Assembly (NCBI GenBank): GCA_038380795.1
Contig: CM076268.1
Coordinates: forward strand, 13,768,001 to 13,832,000
DNA from: Pyrocephalus nanus
Lineage: Eukaryota; Chordata; Aves; Passeriformes; Tyrannidae
Direction of reading: 5' to 3'
DNA length: 64,000 nt
This document shows, piece after piece, positions 53,840-64,000 of the stretch. Under the pieces are notes generated by a model. The model searched no databases and was not told where the DNA came from. It saw only the letters and a program-made list of their open reading frames with translations. A program made the position numbers and the translations under genes. The first letter of the stretch is position 1; the number at the start of each line of letters is the position of its first letter.

Positions 53840-54030
53840 ACTCCTAGAGCTTTCCTGCTCCAATCATTCCAGTCCTGACACAGACACGCTTGCAACAACT
53901 TTAATTCATTTGCCCTTAAAGCTCTGGGCAGCTTCCACTTCCCCAGCTCTTCACTCCATGCAATATGATTTGCTTCAGGGTTTTCATGTTAAGTGTTTGG
54001 AGCATGTCAATTTTTTGCCCCTAAGAAATC
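53840..54030. promoter_or_regulatory. weak candidate conserved non-coding element
   Basis: Contains TTTAATTCATTTGCCC and CCATGCAATATGATTTGC with little low-complexity sequence. It is much weaker than the islands at 46780 and 60660. Confidence 0.2.
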
Positions 54031-56257
54031 AAAATCTTTAATAAAGCCCCTACTGTCCATCTGCAGGTTCAGGGCATGCCTGGTTGTGAGCAACCACAGA
54101 GTGCGAAATCAAACCTGCCAGTTGGGCCACAAAGCCCCAGCCCTGTGTGCAGAGAAAGGCACACAAGGTTCCATCAAACAGACAACACACATATAAAGGC
54201 ACAAGGAGGTTTAGTGGCCACCTCTCACACAGATCCTGAACCACCCAAAAATTTGCTGGGAAAGTTTAGCAGAAGCCAGAGTCGAAACCATCCTGACATC
54301 AATATACAATAAGACACAGCTTCACAGCACAAGCTATCACCTTCAGTATCTGTAATCAGGTTGGGCTGCAAGGCAGGCCAAGAACTATTGAATTTCACTG
54401 ATAACTGAGATTAGCCAGATGAAGAAAGGAAGGACATCAGGCAAAATAGATGGTGTAGAGACAGGAAAAGAACAAGAAAGACAAGAAGGTGAGTAACAAT
54501 TTATTATCATACTAATGTCAGGATATTGGGAAAAAAAATACACATAAAATTGTGGAGGAGGGAAGGGGTTGTATTGGAAAGGACTAGGTAAAGGCCTCTT
54601 CAGGCACACATCTCAACTCTGCAATGGAACAGAGGATTCCCTAACAAACACTGTCCTTTGGCAACAAGAAATACCACACTGCCTCCTGCCCCTCAGTAAG
54701 CTGCTGTCAAAGTGGAGTAGGACAACCTGCTGGCAGTCAGTCCTCCGATGCTTCAAGGAACAGAAGTCTGGAAGCTTTAGATGCACAGGCAGCTTTGCAG
54801 GCAGGAGTGTGAAACCACAGTTTCCTCTTTTCATTTCCATGGCCTGCCCTATTCCCATGTGCTCTGAGAATTTAGGAAGTCACATCCAAAACCACAGTTA
54901 TTAAAAGAACAATTTTTACTTGGCAAGCCAAACACCCATACAAAAAAAATGCCAGAACCAGGCTCACTCACATCCTACACTGAAATAAGTACATTACTCA
55001 AGCATCAGTATTTGATTCTGCAGCAAGTTACAAGTGTCCCAGTCGAAGCTGTCACTGATCCGTGCCATGTCAATACAGAAGATCCAATTACATGGCCATC
55101 AATTCATGTTAGGCTGCATCTCTGTGGACTCCAGTCAGAGGCTGCCCTGGGAGGAACTGATGAGTTTACCACAGCTCAGGGACACCTAACACTGAACTCC
55201 ACTCTAAATAACAACTGGCCAGCAAGTACCTGCAACAGTCATGGGTTGCTAGAGCTTCATACAAGGCCATTTATACTAGAGTTGGGGTGGCTTGGGAAAA
55301 ATATTAAAACTGTAAACATAGCAGAGGGTATCCAGAGGGAGGAATCATTCACTGTATAACCCTGCAAGACAATGAGGCAAAAGGTTTAAAAATAGAACAA
55401 AGTGTTTCTTCCTCGGGACACAACACTGGATTGGAAATGAGGCTACGAAGCCCAGAACACTAACAAGTTCAGAGAGAAGAGATGAGCTGCTCACAGAGCT
55501 AGCCTCTGCAAATATGAAGGAAACACTGGTCCAGATGCAAACTCTAGCCAGGGAAACCCTAACCTCCCCAGCACCGGAAGCTGGGAAAGAACAGGCAGGA
55601 GAGGATCTTTTTGCTCTTGCCTTGTTTCTTACCTTCTTCGCAGACATCTACTACTGACCACTGCTGAACACCAAACTCTGGGGTAGATGGGTGCTGGACT
55701 GACCCACCATGGCCAGAACAAGAGAAATGTCCACCTTCGTCAAGCCATGGCCCATCCAGCTCACCATTTTATCCCCAGCAGTGGTACTGGCAGATGCTGT
55801 TCAGAAAGAACATGTAAGCTTGGCAACTCTTTGTGGTCATTCTCTTTGTACTACCCCAGCATCCACAACTGATATATTAAGGATTTTGAAGAGTATATCC
55901 CCATGTAGTATTCCATTATGAACCTGCTATTCATGAATTTGCCAAATAACTTTCAAAACTGGTGGCTTCATAACCTTCTGGAGCATTACATTCACTACAC
56001 ACTGTGTGAAGAAATACTATCTTTCATTCATTTTTAAGCAATCTCCTAGTAAACTGAAAAGTCTCTAATTCTACTATTGTAGGATTTGGTGAATAACACT
56101 TCCATATTCAGGCTTACCCACCATCATCTTACTCTCTGTATTTTTTTCAGACTGGTTTTATCTGGACTGCCTAACAGAGGCAACCAAATATCAGCACATC
56201 ATTAACTTCTGCAGTGTTTGACTTGGGACCAAATATGGGGAAAGGCCACAAATATCT

Positions 56258-56317
56258 AATATCTGGAGCAGGCTCCCTTGCTTCTCCAATATCTGGAGCA
56301 GGCTCCCTTGCCCCTCC
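56258..56317. repeat. 30-bp tandem duplication, two copies
   Basis: AATATCTGGAGCAGGCTCCC and the next ten bases repeat at 56258 and 56288, with a two-base difference (TT against CC) near the end of the unit. Confidence 0.9.
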
Positions 56318-58879
56318 ACTGTCAAAGAGGAGAAAATCCAGGGGAAGTATATGGAAAAAAGAAAACAGGCTCTAGGCCAAGACAGAAAATAGGATGTAAG
56401 AGAAAACCTCTTCCATCAGGCAGTCCTGCTCCAGGAAGCAGGTCACTGAACAAAGCACAGGTGAAAAGCTCAAGACAGGTGTGCCAGGAGAAAGAGACCA
56501 AGCACAACAACAGTAGCAGTTGCTGCTTGGCCCAGCTTAGTCCTCAACTGCTTCTTCTGGAGAGTTCACTTCTTTTAGTTGTGGGGTAGAGGTACACACA
56601 CAGATGACCAACAGACTTCTTTTTTTCTCCTGAAGAAACCCCAAAGCTGTTGGGTTCCAGCTTGTATGCCTCTAACCAGCCCCCACACTAATAAATCTCT
56701 GGGTCTATCAATCACCTTGGTACAGGTCTCTCTTCTCAAAGGAAATGGGCTCTTTCTTGTCATTAGCTGCCTGTGTCTACCAACCATAGCAGGGCTCATT
56801 CAAGCCTTCTTTGATGGACAGTCAAGACTTAAAGGAATATGTACTTCAATCTCAGAGGACAGAGAACAAGGATTTACCCATTAGATAGGACAATGCACGT
56901 TAAAAGCTGTCTTTAGTACCTGGTCCCAAATTAGCCCTGCATCTGTGAAGTGTCAGGATGCCTACAAAGCAGTATGAATACATCCCACATGCCTGCATGA
57001 GGGATAGCGAATGGAGCATCACAAACCCCCAACACTTCTTCAGAGCAAGAAAGTGGTTGTGCTTTGTGCAGGTGTGAGGGAAGGTAGAGAAGACCTGACA
57101 AATCCTAAATAATGAACCACAGAACACATTGCAGGCAATACTACACAGAAAGAACAGACTTTCCATGCTGCCTTCCAGTCTGGAGCAGTCTCACACTGCT
57201 CTGAAAAGAAACTAGAGGCAACAGAGCCAAAGAGAGAGTCAGAGCTGCACAATTCCACCTACATTTCCAGTGTCCAATTCCACTAACAACAGAGATGCAG
57301 AATGCCAGCAACTCAGGGAAACTGAAGCTTAGATACAGGCGAGAGGCACTCTGGCATGCTCCATTTTGAAGCATATTAGCACGCAAGCCAGATACACAAC
57401 TGGACATATTGAGGAGAAATTCCCATTCTTCAGAGGAACTGGTCTCCCTTCAAGCCTATCTCTTCTTACTCATTTGCTCCTCTCCAAATTCCAGCCTCTC
57501 TGGTCCTGCTCCCATCTTCTTTCTACCTCCTCCAACATTTCAGAAATAGCTTGCTTTACTAATCTAGAACCAGATTGATGCTTTTGCTCATTTTGAACAG
57601 TCTTTTGTGAGAACTGAAGTGACCAGAGAAGGCTGGGATGGGAAACATCACCATCCTGATGTGTGCCAGACCTAATATGGGAGAAGCCCATCTCTGAGCC
57701 ATGCTTTCATTTTTAATAGTATTTTCTCTAGGCCTGAAGATATTCCTGTGGGCATTGTTTTGCTCTGTGTCAAAATGCCAAAATTAAGAAGCAAGTGTTA
57801 AGTCAGAGATTAACATTTAAGACTTCTGTAAATTTGCATCATCTTCAACCTCATCCCGAACACACGGATGACAGAGCCTGTCCAGGATGAAGGCAGTGCT
57901 GCTTTAAACATTCTCCCACTCTGCTAGAAGCCACCTTCTGTGCAGAACCCTTCCTTCAGAACTTTCCTACAATCCATATTCCTACATTTATATATTCCCT
58001 CTCCTGAGCTGGAACAGAAAAGTTTGTAACTGTAGATTGGCAGAGCAACATACATTGCATACCACGCACCTGAAGAAAGCCTGCTTTTCTCTTCCTCTTC
58101 TTCTTCCCCCTCTTCCATTCCTCCCTCCTGGCCTTTCCTGAGTGCATTGACTGATAGATAATTCCATCCCTGCTTGGAAAAAAGAAACTCTCCCCTACTC
58201 CTAATACAGAGATGCAATGCTAAACCTTGTCCCTTGATTTCCTTTTAAATTATTCTTTGCATCCATTTATATACACAGATGCACATATAAAGCCACATCC
58301 ATGCACGCCTATTTCTTGAGTTGGTACGAGTCATTTGGACCATCAAGCTGTGCACAAGACCCAGTGCAGCCACCAGACATTCTGTGCTGGAAGTTGGCCA
58401 TTGCCTTCCCACAGATATATGCAAATTCCTGTTGGATACAACAGCTCTAGAGGTAGAATTAGACAAACATGCCTTAAACAAGTGCTTTGTACAGCATGGA
58501 CTTGATATGCTTGAATTGACTCCATTGATCTTAGTCATAAAACATATCCTTATGCTTCAAACAAACTAGTATATTTTGGATAGTCTACAAATTTGATTCA
58601 GCAAGTACTTGCATCAGAAAGTTACCATCACCTGCAGCCTCCTGTACACTTTTTAGTTTTCTTCACGGAAACTAGGACTAACACCTGACTTCATGTGCAC
58701 ATAATCATCACTTTCTTGTCCTAATAAATAAAGAATTGGTGCTTTACTATAATTCTTCTTCCTGCAGCAGTCTGAAACCGTCACTCTGATAAATTCAGTC
58801 CTTTCTCAGTTTTTTCCAAATATATTTCTATTCCTAGAAGAACCAAGGGCAGAGGGGAATCCCCCAAAGAGGCCCAGTG

Positions 58880-59110
58880 CTTCCCTCCTTGTAATGAAAC
58901 CCTGTAATGGAATGCCTTGCACTCCAATTAGGAAGAAATGCTAATTTTCTCCAGTTGAGCACCCCCTCTAGATGTATCTAATTTGTTTCACTGCTTTCAT
59001 CTCTCCCCTCCATCACATTTTCATTTAAAGGTTATGATCTGTTTGTGCCCTCCATGCGGCGCCCTGACAAGACACCCCTATGAGAGGTTGCAGGGGCCAT
59101 GTCGCCCTTC
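58880..59110. promoter_or_regulatory. candidate enhancer / conserved non-coding element
   Basis: CCAATTAGG at 58924-58932 is followed by CTAATTTTC (58941), CTAATTTG near 58979 and CATTTAAAGG near 59021. A CpG-bearing segment (GCGGCGCCC) is near 59056. The run of intact homeodomain cores and the absence of decay suggest constraint. Confidence 0.4.
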
Positions 59111-59842
59111 CTAACCCCCTTCCCAAACAAAAACCAAAGCTTTTTTCCCTCCACTGCCTCTTTAAGAAATGCAGAAAGATGAAGGGGAGGAGCAGGGAAT
59201 TGGGAAGACAATAATTAAGAATAAGAAGTAAGCCTTCTTACAAGTTGGGTTGTTGGTTGTTTCCAACATAAGCTTAGAGACCTTTGCACCATGACCAGTG
59301 CAGGCCAGCGGGGAGCAACAGCATTACAGAGCTTTCCCACTTCTGCAGATCATTTTTGGAAGAGATGCCATGAAAGAATACCCTTTTGCAAAAGGTTTTG
59401 AGATATTAGATTGTTTAGCTCCTTGCAGGGCTAGGGAATGCATTTTCTCTCACCTGTCACAGAAAGGGTCTGGTCAGAAAGGACATGAAAAGTTGGCTCA
59501 GCTGAAGAGAAAGTCTCAATAAATCTTTCCTACTCCTCTCTAAATGGCTTATGTCTTGTTCTGGGAGCCTGTCTTTTGATAAGTTCCTTCAGGAGAGCAG
59601 AGACTTGAGATGGGTAGCGTGGGCCTTGGAATAGCTCTTCATGGCATCCATCAATTTGGGCTGCCATGGCTGTGGGCAGAGTTGTAACTCCTCAGGGCTG
59701 AACGCATCTGGACTGCCCAAAGAGCTTTCTGCAAAGGCTGTGTGTATACTACAAAGGACAAAGGCATCTAGATCACCATGCTGGTACCACACCCTTTCCC
59801 ACAGAAATTTCAAAGGGCATTCTTACCAAAGGCCAATTATTT

Positions 59843-59858
59843 AAAAAAAAAAAAAAAA
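59843..59858. repeat. poly(A) run
   Basis: A 16-base A run in the FBXW4 intron. Confidence 0.9.
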
Positions 59859-60659
59859 TGCAGCCATCAGCCTACCTCCAAACCAGGCCTCTTTGCAGCC
59901 TGCCCCCCTATTCTCAAATAAAACAGTATCCCTGGAGCTGAACTCATGGTCTTCACTACATATAAACCCTGCTCCCAAGTCAAGCCATTCATTATTTGTG
60001 TTCAGCCTCTCCCCCCCTTAACTTCAAATTTCTCCTTCAATTCTTGTCCGTTAGAAAGGAAATCACTCATCTACACTCTCTAGACAGAAGTTTCACCACA
60101 CACCTGTTGTCAACACCATGGAAGTTGAAAGAGCCCAAAGAACCTCTTTGGAGGCAAGACAGCTAAGTGGACCCTGACGGAAAAGGAGTGAAAACTGCTG
60201 GGTTCCACCTGTGGCACAGCCTGGAATAGTCTTGCAATACCCTTTTTCCAAAAGGGGAAGAACAGCTGGACACGCTGCCCAGACTGAGCATTGAGCAGGC
60301 TGTTCTTGACAAGAAGATGAAGCTGGAAAAGTACTGCAAGAGTGTTTTCTGTTATTAATAGGCACTTTGCTAATACTGCCCAAGATACCAGCTCCCTCAG
60401 TCATTTCCTGCTGTAGCCACTGAATCCTATTGGTCAGAGCACTGTATGCTCCATTACAAGCTATTTCCTCTCTACATTTTCAATGCCTCCAAAAGCTTTT
60501 GCAGAAACTCCTGATGATCTCCCTTGCCGTCCCCCTCCACAGCCACAATTCCCTCATAATTTGACTTTCTGGGACCACAAACAGGGAACGGGTAGGAGGC
60601 ACACAAAGATTTACTCTTCATAGATAGCACCCTTGCCCCTTCTTCCCCCTCCAGGCCCC

Positions 60660-61370
60660 CTCTCTATCTGGTCCATGCAAACAAACCCCGAGTGGGAAAG
60701 AGCGTTTGGAAGAGGCCTGTGTCTGGGCCAGCCGCCTTTCATCCAGAAGATGCCTCTTCCCGTTGGAAAATACAAGCATTGTGTGAAAACATTTTAATAT
60801 ATTCATGCACATTCCTATAGCTTGCAGGAGCGAGTGGGTCTCAGCACCCTCCCCTCCCTGCCTTCCAAATGATTTTCATAGGCAGCGTTGCACAGGGAAT
60901 GCCACTTGTTTTCTCGAATGCCCGCAAGTATGTAAATTGTGGGAATATGCGGGCCAAGGGCTGCGGTTTTATTGTGCTGCAGAAAAGATTTTACTAATTA
61001 CTTGCCTAAACTCCAAAGCAGTACGCCTGCTTTTTTACAAAGCGGGAGAGCGGGGAAGGTGGGGGTGGTGGGAAGAGGAGGAGGGGGGCTAAAAAAAAAA
61101 AAAAAGAGGGGGGAGAAGAGAGAGTAAAGGGAAAGAGAGAGAAGGAAAGGGAGTGCAAGGGATGCATTTCAAAGTTTCTCCAGCAATTGGATGGCGGGGA
61201 GCAGGGCCCAATGTGAAATCATAGAGGTCAAAGGTGGGTCTCCCTCCCTTGTGAGAAAGTGGTGAATCAGGACGGTTTATCAAACGATCATTTTCTTTTG
61301 AAACTGGGAGGCAGCGGCTGGGACAATTCTGCAGATGTGCTTGATGAGTTCGGGACAAAAATGGGCCGCC
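60660..61370. promoter_or_regulatory. strong candidate enhancer / conserved non-coding element
   Basis: This 0.7-kb island contains TTTTAATATATTCATGCAC followed by a TEAD-like CATTCC (60810-60815). It also has GCAAGTATGTAAATTG, TTTTACTAATTAC and a DR1-type nuclear-receptor element AGGTCA-A-AGGTGG at 61225-61237. TTTATCAAACGATCATTTTC lies near 61277 and an E-box CAGATG near 61331. It is split by an A15 run and purine-rich low-complexity stretch (61060-61150). No reading frame has protein character. It is the other main enhancer candidate in the FBXW4 intron. Confidence 0.5.
61091..61105. repeat. poly(A) run in purine-rich tract
   Basis: A 15-base A run flanked by G-rich and GA-rich low-complexity sequence (about 61060-61150). 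Confidence 0.85.
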
Positions 61371-61479
61371 TCCTCCCCCCCACCCCCCTTTAAGGTCTCC
61401 CATCAGGGGTTGCTTCTCCCTCCACTGCTTCCAGGACCCTCCCCTCCCTTCTTCAGTGGTCAGCTGAGACCCCCACCCA

Positions 61480-61770
61480 CTGACCGCCTTTGTATTCCTG
61501 GCCTTTGGACACAGTGACAGGGCCCTTTATGAGACCCCAATCAAGACCCCCATGTCACAGGTACCTAGTAGAGATACCAGACCCTTTTCAAATGAGGAAC
61601 AACAAGGAAAATATGCTGGCCCATTGTCCCAGCACGGCACCAAGGGAGATGAAAGGGACAGGCTGCTCCCTCTCCGCAGACTGCCTGCCAATCAACCCTG
61701 GTTATTAAGGTCACGATGTGGAAATTCTTTTGACCTACACCTAATCAAAGATGCACCAGGGACTTTTGAG
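61480..61770. promoter_or_regulatory. candidate conserved non-coding element
   Basis: Contains a nuclear-receptor half-site AAGGTCA at 61707-61713 and a TCF/LEF ATCAAAG at 61744-61750. CTTTGGACACAGTGACAG and CCTTTATGAG lie near 61502-61530. It is close to the 60660 island and may be part of the same regulatory cluster. Confidence 0.35.
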
Positions 61771-63535
61771 ACAACATGGGGGAAGGTGGGAGGGCAGGCA
61801 TCCACCCGCCCTCTCCACCCATAAATACAGTGCAGCTTCCAAAGAGAACTAGTAGGAGTTACTCCAGTTAGTGCTGCAGCACACTTGCCCCAAGTACCAC
61901 TGGGGCAGCCAAGCTGAGCTCCACGCTGGCATCCAGCCTCAGGAGAGCTTAAATTAAAAGCATTCCTCAGTTGCAGACTGAACAACACTGGAGGTGGCCA
62001 GAAGTCACAATCGAAGACACTGTGTGACAAGTACTAACCATACTCTTTCCCATTCCTGCTAGCTTTGGTTTACACAGGCTGTGGGCTTCATGAAATGTGC
62101 TCAGCACCATCCAACACTGGGCCCTAAAGAAGAAAAAAAATCAGTGGGTGTGAACCTATCAACCTCCAAAAGCTGAAGCATCTGGAAGAGTGGATGGATG
62201 CCAGCAGTGCAGAGCAGATATTCTGAATCCCCCTTGCATGATACAGGATGAAGATACTAAGATGACATTGATGGTGGCAGTTCTTAAGACTATTCATAGA
62301 GAGGAGTTAGGACCCACCCGCTGTGACAGAAAGATCAGACGGGCACAAAACTGTTAGAGTCAGATGGGATCAAAGAAGAACATCCCACCAGATAGCTCCA
62401 GAGCACTTGGAATATGGACAAGATCAATTGCCCCTGAAAGGTTGTTCTGCATCACTCAGTGCCTGAACCATCACCACAAACAAAACAGTTAAACGCAATA
62501 CTTCAACCTGACAACAGTGACACAAGAAATTACAGACTACAGTCTGTGATAGTTCATACAAAAGGGAAAAAAAAATAGAAACTGCAGAACTGAAACATTT
62601 TTCAGCATATATAGGATGCTTCTGCATGACTTCGAATTACATTCTCCAGAAAAGCTACATGGTATAAATCATGGCCACCACTAGCACACTTAAGATCTGT
62701 CTTGATCTTGTTGGATTATTTTCCTATGTCTTTTAGCTAAAAGACAGCCATTCAGTGCTATTTGGAGCCCCTCAACTCTTGTTAGAGAGCCTGCATAGCA
62801 CCCTATCAGTGGTTACTAACTAGGTAAGAAAGAGATAAAAAGTGGAAGATTCCAAAAGAGCTTTGGGACAAAGACTCATGTTCTTACACAAATCCTACTA
62901 TAAGGCTTCTCCACTGCAAGTTACTGCCATTCCTAAAACTGTCCCTTTGTTCCTTGGCTTACACAATTGTTGAAGCAGGTGGAAAAGAGCTAATTCTTAC
63001 TGATGTTGAACGAACTGGCTCTTATACCAGAAATCACTTAGCTACAGCAAGGCATGGCCTGTTTTAGGTTGTTGAAAGCCAAGATCCAAACAGACACTTC
63101 TCACCAGCTCTCTCCTCCAGTTGTAGTAAGCTGCAATGCTCAAAGCAGATGTGACTTAAGCCCTGCAGTACAAAAGACAGATATTGCCTTTACTTCAGGG
63201 CAATATCCTGCACTATCACCCTCCTTTCAAATGCCAATGGCAGGCTGAGGACCAGTCTCCTGCTGTCCTCAGAGTGAATCAACACTCCTTTAGAGGGGCT
63301 AGGCTGCTATCTTAGGACACTAGGCTTCACTCCCAACCTCGGGGCATGAGCTTGCATTCTCTGAGTGACACCTCTGGCCTCATCTGGGAGGAGTAACAGT
63401 GGAAGATGAGCCTGGTTAGAGGCATCTGCACCTGGGGCTCTCACCGTGCAAGAAAGGTCCATCCCTCTATGTCCCTTCCCACCCCCAAAAACAGTCCTTT
63501 GAAAGGCAGGGGAGGGAACAGACACCGCTCTAATT

Positions 63536-63632
63536 GTAGGAGTGAAACCTGGCATCCTCCTGCTCATCTACCTTTGCACTCCGTTTCTCTTTCTCTTTGA
63601 ACCTCTGGTACAGCTTGTCAGGTCGCTGCCCT
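63536..63632 (-). other. possible unannotated exon (weak)
   Basis: On the minus strand a long pyrimidine tract and CTGGTTTCTCAG acceptor precede an open frame. It reads GGQRPDKLYQRFKEKEKRSA and then 14 more residues to a TAG stop (63538-63536). An internal donor-like CAAAG|GTAGATG is present too. I do not recognise the peptide, no FBXW4 segment matches it, and no nearby minus-strand AATAAA follows. It could be a chance frame or a non-coding transcript exon. Confidence 0.15.
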
Positions 63633-64000
63633 CCTGAGAAACCAGGAAAAAAAATACAGCAGTGATTACTATTGTACACTGATATGCAAGCTGGAAAAAG
63701 GGAGAAAAAGAGAGAGAGAACAGCCTCCATGTGTCAGACTATGAAAGGGTTGCGACTGAAGCCGCCTGAAAAACAAACCCTTAATTTAAATGTTAATGAA
63801 AGTGCTGAAGAGACATCAGAGGCTTTCATTTCTCTACAAGGAACAGAATCACTAGGTCTAGAATTTATGGCCCCCTTCACCTCCCCTCTCCTCTTCTCTG
63901 CTTCATCAGCCACAGAAGTTAGGAAAGGAAAAAAACCCTAATTTTAACATTAACTCCACACTTCCACCCAAGGATGCAATTGCTAAATTATCTGTTGGCA

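Larger units (their letters stand above)
42030..64000 (-). other. FBXW4: large FBXW4 intron (continues past window end)
   Basis: A search on the minus strand for the expected upstream WD40 exon (the segment around AKVW and RVWSIAIS in mammals) found no match, so this intron exceeds 22 kb. It holds a second CR1 remnant, small tandem duplications, A-rich tracts and several enhancer-like islands (listed separately). Stretches at 42600-46770, 47400-50750, 51100-53820, 54030-58870 and 61830-63530 show no gene that I can support. Confidence 0.75.

Overview
The window is vertebrate nuclear DNA, most likely from a bird. Three genes have short GT-AG exons with vertebrate protein matches. Two fragments of the CR1 retroposon family are present (25450-25562 and about 42472-42560), the first with the typical avian CR1 3-prime tail. 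There is one CpG-rich promoter and no bacterial-type gene organisation. The gene order POLL (minus), DPCD (plus), FBXW4 (minus) is that of human 10q24, the LBX1-BTRC-POLL-DPCD-FBXW4-FGF8 block. Species cannot be fixed from this sequence alone.

Layout: 1-5800 is intergenic (in the human order, the BTRC side) with one block at 3060-3480 that looks like a conserved non-coding element. POLL (DNA polymerase lambda) runs right to left. Its eight coding exons lie between 16657 and 7274 and join in phase into a 577-residue protein. A likely non-coding first exon ends at 17596, and the 3-prime UTR runs to a poly(A) signal near 5803. A shared CpG-rich bidirectional promoter (about 17600-18195) separates it from DPCD. 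This promoter carries paired ETS-type sites, a 21-bp tandem repeat and an RFX X-box just before the DPCD start. DPCD runs left to right with six exons between 18196 and 25259, giving 203 residues, and has a poly(A) signal at 25334. FBXW4 converges on DPCD from the right. Only its last four exons (42029 to 27537, 154 residues of WD40 repeats) are in the window. The F-box and first WD repeats must lie beyond base 64000, so the intron upstream of 42029 is more than 22 kb.

How the parts relate: POLL is a nuclear gap-filling and end-joining repair polymerase. DPCD is a cilium-associated chaperone-complex partner. FBXW4 is a predicted SCF ubiquitin-ligase substrate receptor. Their proteins are not known to act together; the block is better explained by regulation. 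In mouse, limb and brain enhancers of Fgf8 lie inside Fbxw4 introns, and rearrangements here cause dactylaplasia in mouse and SHFM3 in human. The FBXW4 introns here hold several dense islands of homeodomain, nuclear-receptor, TCF and forkhead motifs (notably 46780-47240, 50755-51080, 58880-59110, 60660-61370 and 61480-61770). These are the best candidates for ancient enhancers. I judged them by motif density and appearance, not by alignment.

I found no tRNA, rRNA, CRISPR array or intact transposon, and nothing that I would call a wholly undescribed system. The most useful leads are the X-box at 18170-18183, the competing splice donors at 20214 and 20218, the enhancer-like islands, and a weakly supported extra exon at 63536-63632.
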